The position numbers were made by a program, and so were the translations under genes. A stretch of 46,856 nt of DNA from positions 1-46,856 of the forward strand of contig JAEOTS010000131.1 in NCBI GenBank assembly GCA_016839745.1. The letters run 5' to 3'. Source of the stretch: Promethearchaeota archaeon (lineage in GTDB: Archaea; Asgardarchaeota; Lokiarchaeia; Sigyniarchaeales; SOKP01). The notes beneath the pieces were generated by a model. That model was not told the origin of the DNA and searched no databases. It saw only the letters and a list, made by a program, of their open reading frames with translations. Positions 1 through 8,208 of this stretch are shown piece by piece (position 1 is the stretch's first letter; every line of letters begins with the position of its first letter).

Positions 1-1014
1 ATTTCTGGTTTAGTAAATTCGTCTATTCTGGGATTTCCACAGATACTATATCAAGGACCCATAGTTAATATTACAATTCCTATCAACAATACTCGGTCTA
101 ATGATGTTAATTTAACTGTTTCCATGGAAGGAGCCGATTTAATTACTGAAATTCAAAATATAACCTTTATTACTAATGTCTTAACAAATGTGTCATTTAA
201 CCTAACAACAACTCTCGGAGCTGCTATTGGCCCTCATACTATTAGTTTTAATTTCAAAGAAGGGAATATTACTTATTTAGAAATAAATAGAAGCCTTACT
301 ATTGGACATTCGTTCGATTACTCAAGTTTCATATACGAAAGTATTACAGTAAATGGAGAAAGTGCTTTTGTATCCATGACTTTAACAAATTTCTTACCCA
401 ATAGTACTCAAATCTTTAATATTAGTTTCTATCAAGATGAATCTGTAATTTTTAAAGAACAAATATTTTTATTCGAAAAGGAAATCAAAACCGTGTATTT
501 CGATTTGAATTATTCTACTAGCGAGAGTGATAGTATTAATATTACAATGAAAATTTCTAAAGGTGACACAATTTTCTATATTAGGCAATTCAATGTTGAA
601 TTAATACCAAAGTACGAAATATTAAGTATAGCCTTTCCAGAAACTATAGAACAAGGTGTTGTTGCTCAATTTATTCTGACTATTCAGAACAATCAAGATA
701 AATCTGAATCCTTTACACTTTATGTAAATGGAGATCAGGTAACAACCAATCTCAACGGATTTGGACCTGGAATCAATAGGGTTGTGTTTGAGGTAATTCC
801 TAGCATAAATCCTTATGATTTTGAAAAAAAATCTTATGTATTCGAATTGAGAGATAGTTCTAATAATCCCATTGCAAGATATTACTATGAAGTACAATTG
901 GAACTATCCACATTCAATTTAATTGTATTTTATATTCTGCCTGTATTGATTCCAATATGTATTGTTTTAATATATAAAAACAAAGAGATTAAACATAAGC
1001 TTTTAAGAAGATGA
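1..1014 (+). CDS. Surface-anchored extracellular protein, 5' end outside window
   Basis: Partial gene: frame 1 is open from base 1, so the Met at 124 is only an internal codon and the true start lies upstream. The visible 337 residues are beta-strand-like, rich in Ser/Thr/Asn and in N-x-S/T sequons, and end in one hydrophobic segment (about the last 30 residues, ILPVLIPICIVLIY) followed by a short Lys/Arg tail. That is the topology of a protein with an outside ectodomain, a single membrane anchor and a cytosolic tip. The repeated strand pattern suggests CARDB/Ig-like modules, but no family is recognised. It stops 7 bases before the next, similarly built gene, so the two probably form one operon. 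A surface-layer, adhesion or matrix role is inferred from topology only. Confidence 0.75.
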   Translation: MSGLVNSSILGFPQILYQGPIVNITIPINNTRSNDVNLTVSMEGADLITEIQNITFITNVLTNVSFNLTTTLGAAIGPHTISFNFKEGNITYLEINRSLTIGHSFDYSSFIYESITVNGESAFVSMTLTNFLPNSTQIFNISFYQDESVIFKEQIFLFEKEIKTVYFDLNYSTSESDSINITMKISKGDTIFYIRQFNVELIPKYEILSIAFPETIEQGVVAQFILTIQNNQDKSESFTLYVNGDQVTTNLNGFGPGINRVVFEVIPSINPYDFEKKSYVFELRDSSNNPIARYYYEVQLELSTFNLIVFYILPVLIPICIVLIYKNKEIKHKLLRR

Positions 1015-1021
1015 TTGAAAA

Positions 1022-2737
1022 ATGAGTAGAAAAAATGCATCAATAAGGTTATTTTTGATTATATTTACTTTTATGACATTATTCTTAAATATATGGGCAG
1101 TTTCAATAAATATTAACAATAACTTTACCCTGAATAATGAAGCAGAAAGTATACATATTGATTTTCATGACAAATCTGCGCTGAAAAGCTCCGATAACGG
1201 TAATCCTTCTTTAGATTATTCATCCTTCCACCAAAACGCAACGAAAGTATATAGATTATTTCAATCTATTAAATTTAACATTAATGCTTCAAAATTTAGT
1301 AACCCGAATTATACAGTTATGCGTATTCGTTATTTTAATGATGTTGAAGAAGATTTTAACATGAATCATGAATCTGGCACAGAAAATTTCACATATATTT
1401 ATACTCCAAGATACAATGACCATACTGGATTAACATTTGTAAGTTTCTTAATATATAATATAACTGATGATCTTCTTAGTTCTACAATTCCAATTACTAA
1501 TTTTACGATAAATTCAAATTTTTTGTTATTTTTTACCAGCCCAGAACTAGAATACCATAGAAATGATACACTCTCTGCGGAAATAATAGTCAACGATGAA
1601 CCTCAGCCTTACGACTTTAACTGGAATGTAACTATAGTTGATAGTGACAATGAAACCCTTCAAAACAATTTATTTGATGTGGGTAATAACTTAGGGGAGT
1701 TTTCATTCGTCGTCGATAATAGGTTTAATTTTACGAATGATTTTTATTATGTCAAGATCAATATGACGAATTCATCTGGGATTCCTAACGTAGCAGCATA
1801 TTATCCATTCAAAGTTTTAAACTCTTTACCAGAAATCATAGTCCCTTCTATAAGCTTTTCTGTATCACCTTTAATGAGAGCAGAAGATTGCACACTTAGG
1901 TTAAATGTTACTGATAGTGACACATACACTTTACCAGAAAATCTAACAGTTACTATGATTGTTCAAACATCCGCAGGCGTATTAGAAGCTCCTATTGAAT
2001 TAACTAACCATAATAATTGGACTTTTTCAACGATTTTTTCAGTAGGATTAACTAAACCAGTAGGTAGATATCAAATCCATATAGAATTAGAAGACCAGTA
2101 TGGTGGAAAAGACAATACTACTGTGTTTCTTTCTATCGAAAATAATCCTCCTGAAATCCATGATTTTTGGGTTAATGGACTTGCTATGGATCAGAGCGTA
2201 TCGGTAAATTATGGAGAAGATTTAATCTTTACTTTTAATGTTAGTGATGCTGAAAATACAATTGATTACATAACAGTTTCTCTTTTAGATACAGAATATA
2301 ATTGGTATAATATATCAAGAATCTATATCCCTGGTATGAAAATTACAGTCAGGACAGAAGAATTAATAACGGGAGTTTGGTATGCTTATGTTTCTATAAC
2401 CGATGTTGATGGCGCGACAACTTACCTCAATTCAGGCTATGGTTTAGCGCCTCAAGAAATCAATATAATCCCTGATTTGCTAACACCTGTCCTTCCATGG
2501 ATTGGATTTTTTTTCGGACTACTAATTGGCATTTTAGTTGGCGTAGGGATATTATATAAGAAATTTAAGACTAAATATGTCGAACCAAAAGAAGTGCCCT
2601 CAAAAAAACCATCGAAAGCACCGAAAACCGTTCCCTCTAAAAAGAAAGTAGTAAAAGAAGTTGAAAAAATTGAAACCAAAGAAAGCGATGAAGTCTATAA
2701 AGAACCACAGAGAAAGATAAAAAGAAAATTAAAATAA
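1022..2737 (+). CDS. Type I membrane surface protein with Ig/cadherin-like ectodomain
   Basis: Unrecognised family. The N-terminus has a basic patch and a hydrophobic stretch (about residues 9-27) consistent with a signal peptide. The ectodomain of roughly 460 residues has many N-x-S/T sequons and repeated blocks such as 'VTDSDT', 'VSDAENTIDYI' and 'ITDVDGATTY', which resemble cadherin/PKD-like beta-sandwich modules. A single transmembrane helix (about 491-513, glycine-rich) is followed by a cytosolic tail of about 55 residues full of Lys, Glu, Pro and Ser. It lies 7 bases after the previous surface protein. The long charged tail could bind something inside the cell, but that is inference. 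Start ATG follows 'TTGAAAA' with no clear Shine-Dalgarno sequence. Confidence 0.8.
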   Translation: MSRKNASIRLFLIIFTFMTLFLNIWAVSININNNFTLNNEAESIHIDFHDKSALKSSDNGNPSLDYSSFHQNATKVYRLFQSIKFNINASKFSNPNYTVMRIRYFNDVEEDFNMNHESGTENFTYIYTPRYNDHTGLTFVSFLIYNITDDLLSSTIPITNFTINSNFLLFFTSPELEYHRNDTLSAEIIVNDEPQPYDFNWNVTIVDSDNETLQNNLFDVGNNLGEFSFVVDNRFNFTNDFYYVKINMTNSSGIPNVAAYYPFKVLNSLPEIIVPSISFSVSPLMRAEDCTLRLNVTDSDTYTLPENLTVTMIVQTSAGVLEAPIELTNHNNWTFSTIFSVGLTKPVGRYQIHIELEDQYGGKDNTTVFLSIENNPPEIHDFWVNGLAMDQSVSVNYGEDLIFTFNVSDAENTIDYITVSLLDTEYNWYNISRIYIPGMKITVRTEELITGVWYAYVSITDVDGATTYLNSGYGLAPQEINIIPDLLTPVLPWIGFFFGLLIGILVGVGILYKKFKTKYVEPKEVPSKKPSKAPKTVPSKKKVVKEVEKIETKESDEVYKEPQRKIKRKLK

Positions 2738-2783
2738 AAGTTATTTTCCCTTTTTTAAGAAAAAAACTACTCTTTTTTGTTAG
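2738..2783. terminator. T-rich convergent terminator region
   Basis: The 46-base gap between the convergent surface-protein gene and ftr has T runs on both strands (CCCTTTTTT then ACTCTTTTTT on +, AAGAAAAAAA read from the other side). Poly-T tracts are the usual archaeal intrinsic termination signal. No strong hairpin was seen. Confidence 0.4.
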
Positions 2784-3695
2784 TTAAGTTAAAACATCGT
2801 ATAATCGATATTGGAACTTTCCAAGTCTACCCCCATAATTACCTGCACTTATTTTATTAATGCCGGGAATTTGAACAGCTGCTTGAATACCTAACTTCAT
2901 TGCTTTTTTAATAGCATCTTCGGTAGCGCCATCTAGAATTACTTCATACACACAATTATCCTTTTCTCCTAGCAATGACCTTTCAATTTTATTCCGGAGA
3001 GTAGGACAGAGAGGATCGTTAGTTGATGCGTTTAAAAAACTATATTGCGACCCTACTTTAGAACCAGAACGAGCAATTCCCCCCGGGAAAGGGGCAATCA
3101 CATTCTCTAAATCTTTTATAGCGTCTATTGCATTTTCAGCCGCTCTTAAGGCAGCTTCTTGGGTTTCACCAAATATCAAGAAATTTCCTCCTGCGATTCC
3201 TTTTCCAACTTTAAAATTACTTTGAACGGTGAATTCCCCATCCATAACTGGAATTTTCCACGCTTCAAAAGGATAGAGTCCTTCTACTTTTTCTTCGAAT
3301 TTATCACCAAAAAACTTTAGTTTGAACCCTGTTTTTATTTCAAAATCTTTTTCTGGGGCGACTGAACTATTTAAAGCATCAAAACAGGCTGTAGTAGGAC
3401 AGGTTAATATACATTGCCCAACTCTATTCAATAATACATGATCCATCTTATCTTTTTTAGTTTTAAAGAACATCAACACAGCTCCCGGGCGATTATCGGG
3501 AGTATCATTCGCAGAAACGAATACATCCACACCTGCTTCTGAATCACAGTGGATTGTCGAAGTACCATAACCAGTTGCGATTTGACTAGCAATTTTGACC
3601 CATTTCTCATTTATAGCAGTCACTAAAATTCTCGTAAAAACAGCTCCAAAAGCTTCACAAAAAGTATCTTCAATTTCTACTCCATTTAATTCCAT
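2784..3695 (-). CDS. ftr: Formylmethanofuran:tetrahydromethanopterin formyltransferase
   Basis: Moves the formyl group from formylmethanofuran to tetrahydromethanopterin, the second step of the archaeal methyl branch of the Wood-Ljungdahl pathway; cytosolic. The N-terminus (MELNGVEIEDTFCEAF) and the blocks 'ATGYGTSTIHCDSEAG', 'TPDNRPG' and 'LNRVGQCILTCPTTACFDAL' match the Ftr family as I know it. Length 303 aa is close to the usual about 297. It is divergent from mtd, with about 150 bases between the starts, suggesting a shared control region. Two 10-base copies of TTCCATTTAA overlap the start, but the upstream ATG they create is out of frame, so the start at 3695 stands. Confidence 0.95.
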   Translation of the reverse strand: MELNGVEIEDTFCEAFGAVFTRILVTAINEKWVKIASQIATGYGTSTIHCDSEAGVDVFVSANDTPDNRPGAVLMFFKTKKDKMDHVLLNRVGQCILTCPTTACFDALNSSVAPEKDFEIKTGFKLKFFGDKFEEKVEGLYPFEAWKIPVMDGEFTVQSNFKVGKGIAGGNFLIFGETQEAALRAAENAIDAIKDLENVIAPFPGGIARSGSKVGSQYSFLNASTNDPLCPTLRNKIERSLLGEKDNCVYEVILDGATEDAIKKAMKLGIQAAVQIPGINKISAGNYGGRLGKFQYRLYDVLT

Positions 3696-3793
3696 TTAAT
3701 TCCATCTCATTATTTTTTTGAAATATTGTATTAAATATTAGACATCTATCTTATATAAAATTTTAAAAAAAAAATAAAAACATTGAAAAATTG

Positions 3794-3812
3794 TTAGGTT
3801 ACATAATCCTAA
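3794..3812. promoter_or_regulatory. Palindromic operator candidate upstream of mtd
   Basis: TTAGGTTACATAATCCTAA is an imperfect 19-base palindrome: the outer five pairs match fully and two of the inner pairs do not. It lies 37 bases before the mtd ATG in the ftr/mtd divergent gap, just downstream of a TATA-like stretch (CTTATATAAAATTTT near 3750-3764). The position suits a regulator site. The symmetry is seen; regulation is inferred. Confidence 0.35.
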
Positions 3813-3849
3813 TTTTAAAATCTGAATTTACAAATAAAAGTTGTGAAAA

Positions 3850-4698
3850 ATGAGTGAAGAAGGGAAAGTACTGAATATTGGTATCCTTAAAAATGGGACA
3901 ATTGGCTCATCTTTATTACTTGCTTTTTTAATGGATGAGAGAGCAGAAGCTAATAGAATAAATGTAAGAGAAGTAACTTCTGGCGCTAAAATGCATCCCG
4001 CAAACCATTGTGTAGATACTATGAAAAAATTACTTGAATTTGGATCGGAATTAATAATAATGTCTAGTCCAAATGCGGCCTTAGGCGGACCAAAAGCGGC
4101 AAGAGAAATTGCAAAAGAAGCAGGGATTCCTACTATTATAATTTCTGACTCTCCTGCAAAAAAAGCAGTCGAAGAAATTCAAGAAAAAGGAATGGGTTAT
4201 ATTCTAGTGAATTGTGATAGTATGATAGGCGCTAGACGCCCTTTCTTAGATCCTGTTGAAATGAGCTGCTTTAATGCTGATTTATTAAAGGTTCTTGCAA
4301 TTACGGGAGCTCTTCAGCTTATTGCCGAAGAATTAAATAAAGTAATAATGGATATGCTAGAAGGAAGAACTCCTACCTTACCCAAAATCATTGTAGATTC
4401 TACTACAGCTATAAAAACCGCTAAATTTGCAAACCCTTATGCTGAAGCTAAAGCTATAGCTGCTTTTGAATTAGCTGCTTCAGTATCCAAGGTAACGGGA
4501 AAGGCATGTTTTAAACTTCAAGAAAGATCTGATTATATGCCTTTACTTGCAGCGGCTCATGAAATGATGCGAACAGCTGCGATGATGTGCGACGAAGCTC
4601 GAGAACTGGAGAAATCAAATGACACTGTAATTAGAAGACCTCACCATGCAAAACAGCACATGCTAACAAAAGTAAAATTGCACGAAAAAGAAGCATAA
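3850..4698 (+). CDS. mtd: F420-dependent methylene-tetrahydromethanopterin dehydrogenase
   Basis: Reversibly oxidises methylene-H4MPT to methenyl-H4MPT with coenzyme F420; cytosolic. Recognised from 'IGILKNGTIGSSLLLAFLMDERA', 'TSGAKMHP', 'MSSPNAALGGPKAARE', 'GYILVNCDSMIGARRPFLDP', 'NPYAEAKAIAAFELA' and the C-terminal 'EKSNDTVIRRPH', all of which parallel methanogen Mtd. Length 282 aa is typical. It implies that the host makes F420, in line with the FrhB-like gene at 24.8 kb. The start ATG is preceded by GTTGTGAAAA. Divergent from ftr and in the same window as mch, so three consecutive-pathway enzymes are present though not in one operon. Confidence 0.95.
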   Translation: MSEEGKVLNIGILKNGTIGSSLLLAFLMDERAEANRINVREVTSGAKMHPANHCVDTMKKLLEFGSELIIMSSPNAALGGPKAAREIAKEAGIPTIIISDSPAKKAVEEIQEKGMGYILVNCDSMIGARRPFLDPVEMSCFNADLLKVLAITGALQLIAEELNKVIMDMLEGRTPTLPKIIVDSTTAIKTAKFANPYAEAKAIAAFELAASVSKVTGKACFKLQERSDYMPLLAAAHEMMRTAAMMCDEARELEKSNDTVIRRPHHAKQHMLTKVKLHEKEA

Positions 4699-4779
4699 AT
4701 AAAGTGATTTATTTATAAATTAAATAAATTCTGTTTTTTATTTTATAATTAACAAGTAAAAGGGACTTAGAGTTAGTAA

Positions 4780-5733
4780 TTAAAAATCATTCCTATTGAG
4801 GAATTTTATCAGATTTTTAAAATCTTCTCCGTTAAAGGATTTAATAACAGCGTTAAATGTCTCCTCGTTTTTGGTTCTTGTAACTATCATCAACACAGAT
4901 CCATTACTCACCTCTCTCACCAAAATATAGTTATTATCACTTTCATATATAACTATGGATAATTCTAAAGGAGAAATCGCAGAATCAGATAGATTCATAA
5001 TCTTAGTAAAGATTTGATAGATATTGGAATCAAGAGTACCTATTTCGAATTTCATAAATTGGAGAGGTTTATGCTCAAATTTACCGAAAGTTGAAGCGAT
5101 TAATAAACCATCAGGTTGATTGAATAAGAAGTATTCCGAAAGCGTAGTTAACTTCAATTGATCTAGCATATGCCGTATTTTTCCAAGTCTTTGTAACGCT
5201 AATGTATTCTGCTGAATTTTGTAATCAAGTATTTCGATCAACCTATGTTGGGCACTCCCTTCCTTCACCGATACAGGAGTAAAAACAACTTTGCTTTTTA
5301 AATCATCTGTGAGGTCTTTAATCAAAAGATCATAAATTTCATCTTCCTTTGATTCCTGAAGATCGATTTTATTTAATAAAACATACACCATATCAACTTC
5401 AGGACTAAATTTAAAAATATTTTTCATAAAATTATCAAAGATTTCTTTTAACTTGGGTTCCTCTGCTGCTGAATCAACCATGAATACTGCAGTCATCACT
5501 TCAGAAAAAACAAGCTCTCGCTTCTTTTCTGAAAAATAACTGTCCATGTAGAGTTGTTGACCTCCCAGGTCCCAGATAGATAGTTCCATAATCCCTCTAA
5601 ATATAAAATTCTCGCGGCTAACGCCTTTTGTGGGCGTTAAATTGAGTACTTTCATGAAGTTATAGCCTAAACAAGTAGTTCGCATAAGTGATGTTTTACC
5701 TGCTCCACCCGGACCAAACAGAAGTACTTTCAT
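4780..5733 (-). CDS. Rag/Gtr1-like GTPase with C-terminal roadblock-like domain
   Basis: Eukaryote-like regulatory GTPase. Residues 1-175 form a G domain: P-loop GPGGAGKT (7-14), switch-I Thr near 35 (TPTKG), WDLGGQ (54-59), NKID (121-124) and a G5-like PVSVKEG. The WDLGGQ box followed by 'LYMDSYFSEKKRELVFSEV' and 'AVFMVDS' parallels RagA/Gtr1 (WDCGGQ, FMENYF, YVFDVES) rather than Ras. Residues 180-317 form a second alpha/beta domain with 'YFLFNQPDGLLIAS', consistent with the roadblock-type dimerisation domain of Rag proteins. No membrane segment or lipidation cysteine is seen. A GGTGA ribosome-binding site lies 6 bases before the ATG. The partner and the signal sensed are unknown; free roadblock proteins occur at 24.1 and 46.6 kb. 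Confidence 0.87.
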   Translation of the reverse strand: MKVLLFGPGGAGKTSLMRTTCLGYNFMKVLNLTPTKGVSRENFIFRGIMELSIWDLGGQQLYMDSYFSEKKRELVFSEVMTAVFMVDSAAEEPKLKEIFDNFMKNIFKFSPEVDMVYVLLNKIDLQESKEDEIYDLLIKDLTDDLKSKVVFTPVSVKEGSAQHRLIEILDYKIQQNTLALQRLGKIRHMLDQLKLTTLSEYFLFNQPDGLLIASTFGKFEHKPLQFMKFEIGTLDSNIYQIFTKIMNLSDSAISPLELSIVIYESDNNYILVREVSNGSVLMIVTRTKNEETFNAVIKSFNGEDFKNLIKFLNRNDF

Positions 5734-5958
5734 TTTAGTTCACCGTCAATCTTTTATTGTATTATTTAATGAGATAATTGATTTTTTTTTAATTTATAAA
5801 ATCGACTAATATATTTTTTATGAATTAATGATTATTTAATCTTTTTCTAATTATTATACGATTTATGAGATTTTAAATGCATGGACGATTGAGTTAAATA
5901 TAATTTTAAATTACCTTAAATACAATTTAATTTTATATAAAAAAGAATGTGATCAACT

Positions 5959-6486
5959 ATGAATTTGGAAGAATATATTCGTACCGTTGATGGTTTTCCT
6001 AAACCAGGGATATCTTTTAAAGATATTACAACATTATGTAAAATTCATGCTCCCTTTAAGGAATCTTGTGATATTTTGGTGAATCACTTTAAAAATAAAG
6101 GAATCAAAAAAGTAGCGGCAATCGAAGCTAGAGGATATGTTTGGGGCGGAGTCTTAGCATATCAATTGGAAGCAGGATTTGTCTTAATACGAAAACCCGG
6201 TAAACTACCTGCTGAAACGATCAGTGAAACATATGAACTTGAATATGGAACAGATACAATTGAAATGCACTATGACGCAATAGAAAAAGGAGAAAAGGTC
6301 TTATTGTTTGATGATTTATTGGCAACAGGAGGCACAGCAAAAGCTGCAGCTAATTTAATTGAAAAGGCTGGTGGAATTATAGAAGGAATTGCATTTGTTA
6401 TTGAACTTACTGGCAGTTTACATGGTCGTGATAAATTAAAGGGTTACAAGATGATTAGTCTGATAGAGATCCCTGTAGAAGAATAG
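5959..6486 (+). CDS. apt: Adenine phosphoribosyltransferase
   Basis: Converts adenine and PRPP to AMP. The 175-aa length is typical, the N-terminus carries 'DGFPKPGISFKDIT', the flexible-loop region has 'RKPGKLPAET', and the PRPP loop is VLLFDDLLATGGTA (114-127) with the Asp pair at 118-119. A consensus ribosome-binding site, GTGATC (5949-5954), lies four bases before the ATG. It probably recycles adenine released by the MTA phosphorylase at 11.98 kb; that link is inferred from pathway logic. The hypoxanthine/GMP-type archaeal 'HGPTase' reading is less likely because the KPG and FKDIT blocks are Apt-like. Confidence 0.92.
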   Translation: MNLEEYIRTVDGFPKPGISFKDITTLCKIHAPFKESCDILVNHFKNKGIKKVAAIEARGYVWGGVLAYQLEAGFVLIRKPGKLPAETISETYELEYGTDTIEMHYDAIEKGEKVLLFDDLLATGGTAKAAANLIEKAGGIIEGIAFVIELTGSLHGRDKLKGYKMISLIEIPVEE

Positions 6487-6632
6487 CGTAGAGAAAGGGT
6501 TCACAAATCATACTCTATCAAAAACCCATTTTTTTCCCTTAAAGTTCTCCGTATTTTTTAGTCTGAAAACTTAAATAATTCTCTGTACTTTATACTCACA
6601 ATATTAAAATAAACACATTATTAGGTGTAGAT

Positions 6633-7721
6633 TTGATTACGGACCTAAAAAAAACTCCTTTCTACAACATCCATATAAAATTAGGGGCAAGAATGGTAGA
6701 TTTTGCTGGCTTTAGCATGCCAGTTCAATATGAAAGTATTATTAAAGAACACGAAGCAGTACGAACTAAAGTTGGGGTATTTGATGTTTCTCATATGGGC
6801 GAGTTTCTGTTGGAGGGAAGTGATGTAATAGATTTTCTTCAATATACTATGATTAACGATTTGAAATTACTCGAACCGTCAAAAGGTCAATATTCTTGCA
6901 TGTGTTATGAAAATGGAACGGTTGTTGACGATCTTGTATATTATGAGGAAGCAATTGATCGATTTAGAATGATTGTCAATGCTGGTAATATCGAAAAAGA
7001 TTTTCATTGGTTAAGCAAGCATATTAGCGGGTACGATGTTAAAATAACTAATTTATCATCAAAACGATGTCGTTTAGCGTTTCAAGGGCCTAAATCTGAC
7101 GAATGCCTCCAACCTTTAGTAGATATCGACTTATCAACGATAAATAGATTCTATTTTGCTCACTGTAAGTTAAGTGGGATGCCGATTTTTATAGCTAGAA
7201 CTGGATATACAGGTGAACGCGGATTTGAAATATCATTTGATAATGAGTATGCTGAAAAAATCTGGAGTGAGCTGATAAAAGCGGGAGCATCACCAGCTGG
7301 GTTAGGAGCTCGAGACTCGTTAAGACTTGAAGCAACATATTCCTTATACGGTCACGAAATAAACGACTCTATAACGCCTGTTGAAGCGGGATTATTTTGG
7401 CTTGTTAAACCTAAAAAGGGTATTGATTATATTGGAAAAAGGGTTTTGATAAAACAAAAAGCAGAAGGAACTGATCGAATCTTAGTTGGATTAAATTTAT
7501 TGGAAAGGGGCGTTATTAGAGATGGTTTCAAAATTTTAAAAAATAATGCTGAAATAGGGTATGTAACATCAGGCGGTTATTCACCAACCCTTAAAAAGAC
7601 AATAGGTTTAGGTCTTATTAAAAAACAATATAAAGAAGAAGGGACAGAACTTGAAATTGAAGTTCGGAATAAATATCTTAAAGGAGTAGTGGTATCTACA
7701 CCGTTTTATCGTAATGTTTAA
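6633..7721 (+). CDS. gcvT: Glycine cleavage T-protein (aminomethyltransferase)
   Basis: Takes the aminomethyl group from lipoyl H-protein, transfers methylene to a reduced pterin and releases ammonia. Seen: 'HIKLGARMVDFAGFSMPVQY', 'VGVFDVSHMGEF', 'GTVVDDLVYY' (contains the catalytic-region Asp), 'ARTGYTGERGFEIS' and 'GLGARDSLRLEA'. Length 362 aa is normal. The start is TTG, chosen because AGGTG (6623-6627) lies five bases upstream and the family N-terminus begins there. First gene of gcvT-gcvH-gcvPA-gcvPB. Whether its pterin is H4MPT or H4folate cannot be read from sequence; H4MPT enzymes nearby favour the former. Confidence 0.95.
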   Translation: MITDLKKTPFYNIHIKLGARMVDFAGFSMPVQYESIIKEHEAVRTKVGVFDVSHMGEFLLEGSDVIDFLQYTMINDLKLLEPSKGQYSCMCYENGTVVDDLVYYEEAIDRFRMIVNAGNIEKDFHWLSKHISGYDVKITNLSSKRCRLAFQGPKSDECLQPLVDIDLSTINRFYFAHCKLSGMPIFIARTGYTGERGFEISFDNEYAEKIWSELIKAGASPAGLGARDSLRLEATYSLYGHEINDSITPVEAGLFWLVKPKKGIDYIGKRVLIKQKAEGTDRILVGLNLLERGVIRDGFKILKNNAEIGYVTSGGYSPTLKKTIGLGLIKKQYKEEGTELEIEVRNKYLKGVVVSTPFYRNV

Positions 7722-7754
7722 ACTAAAAAAAGTTAATAGTAAATGGTGAATATT

Positions 7755-8150
7755 ATGGAACACGAATTTCCGAGCGAACTTATGTATCTCCAAACACATG
7801 AATGGGTTCGCATCCAAGATAATATTGCAACTATAGGGATCACAGACTTTGCTCAACATCAATTAGGTGATATAGTTTACGTAGAACTTCCTGAAATCGG
7901 GAGCACTTTTAATAAAGGTAGTAATGTAGTTGAAATCGAATCTGTCAAGGCTGTAGGTGAATTAGTAATGCCTTTATCTGGAAAAATCCTCGAAGTTAAT
8001 ACTGATCTTGCTGATAATCCAGAATCAGTAAACTCTTCTCCTTATGGAACTGGTTGGATGATAAAGATAGAGCTTTCAAATAAAAGCCAAATTAACGAAT
8101 TATTATCTGTGGAAGCTTACAAAGAAATTGTAGAAGCTGAGAAAAAATAA
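7755..8150 (+). CDS. gcvH: Glycine cleavage H-protein (lipoyl carrier)
   Basis: Carries the aminomethyl intermediate on a lipoyl-lysine between P, T and L proteins. The lipoylation motif 'EIESVKAVGE' places the Lys at about residue 65, followed by 'PLSGKILEVN' and 'NSSPYGTGWMIKIE', all typical. I chose ATG 7755 rather than 7743: GGTGA (7745-7749) sits five bases before 7755, and the resulting 131-aa product starting MEHEFPSEL fits the family length. It follows gcvT by about 30 bases and precedes gcvPA by about 58. No dihydrolipoamide dehydrogenase (L-protein) or lipoate ligase gene is in the window, so those must be encoded elsewhere. Confidence 0.95.
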   Translation: MEHEFPSELMYLQTHEWVRIQDNIATIGITDFAQHQLGDIVYVELPEIGSTFNKGSNVVEIESVKAVGELVMPLSGKILEVNTDLADNPESVNSSPYGTGWMIKIELSNKSQINELLSVEAYKEIVEAEKK

Positions 8151-8208
8151 ACATTTAATCTAATTTTTAATTTTAATCCTTATATTTTTGAAATTTGAGT
8201 TGTTTAAT

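Noticed and set aside
124..1014. Start of the first gene at ATG 124
   Set aside because: The frame is open to base 1 with the same composition, so the gene runs in from outside the window.
3683..3705. Alternative upstream ATG of ftr created by a 10-base tandem repeat
   Set aside because: It is ten bases upstream and therefore out of frame with the Ftr protein.
6487..6540. Hairpin terminator GGGTT...AACCC after apt
   Set aside because: Arms are only five bases and 23 bases apart; too weak to report as a feature.
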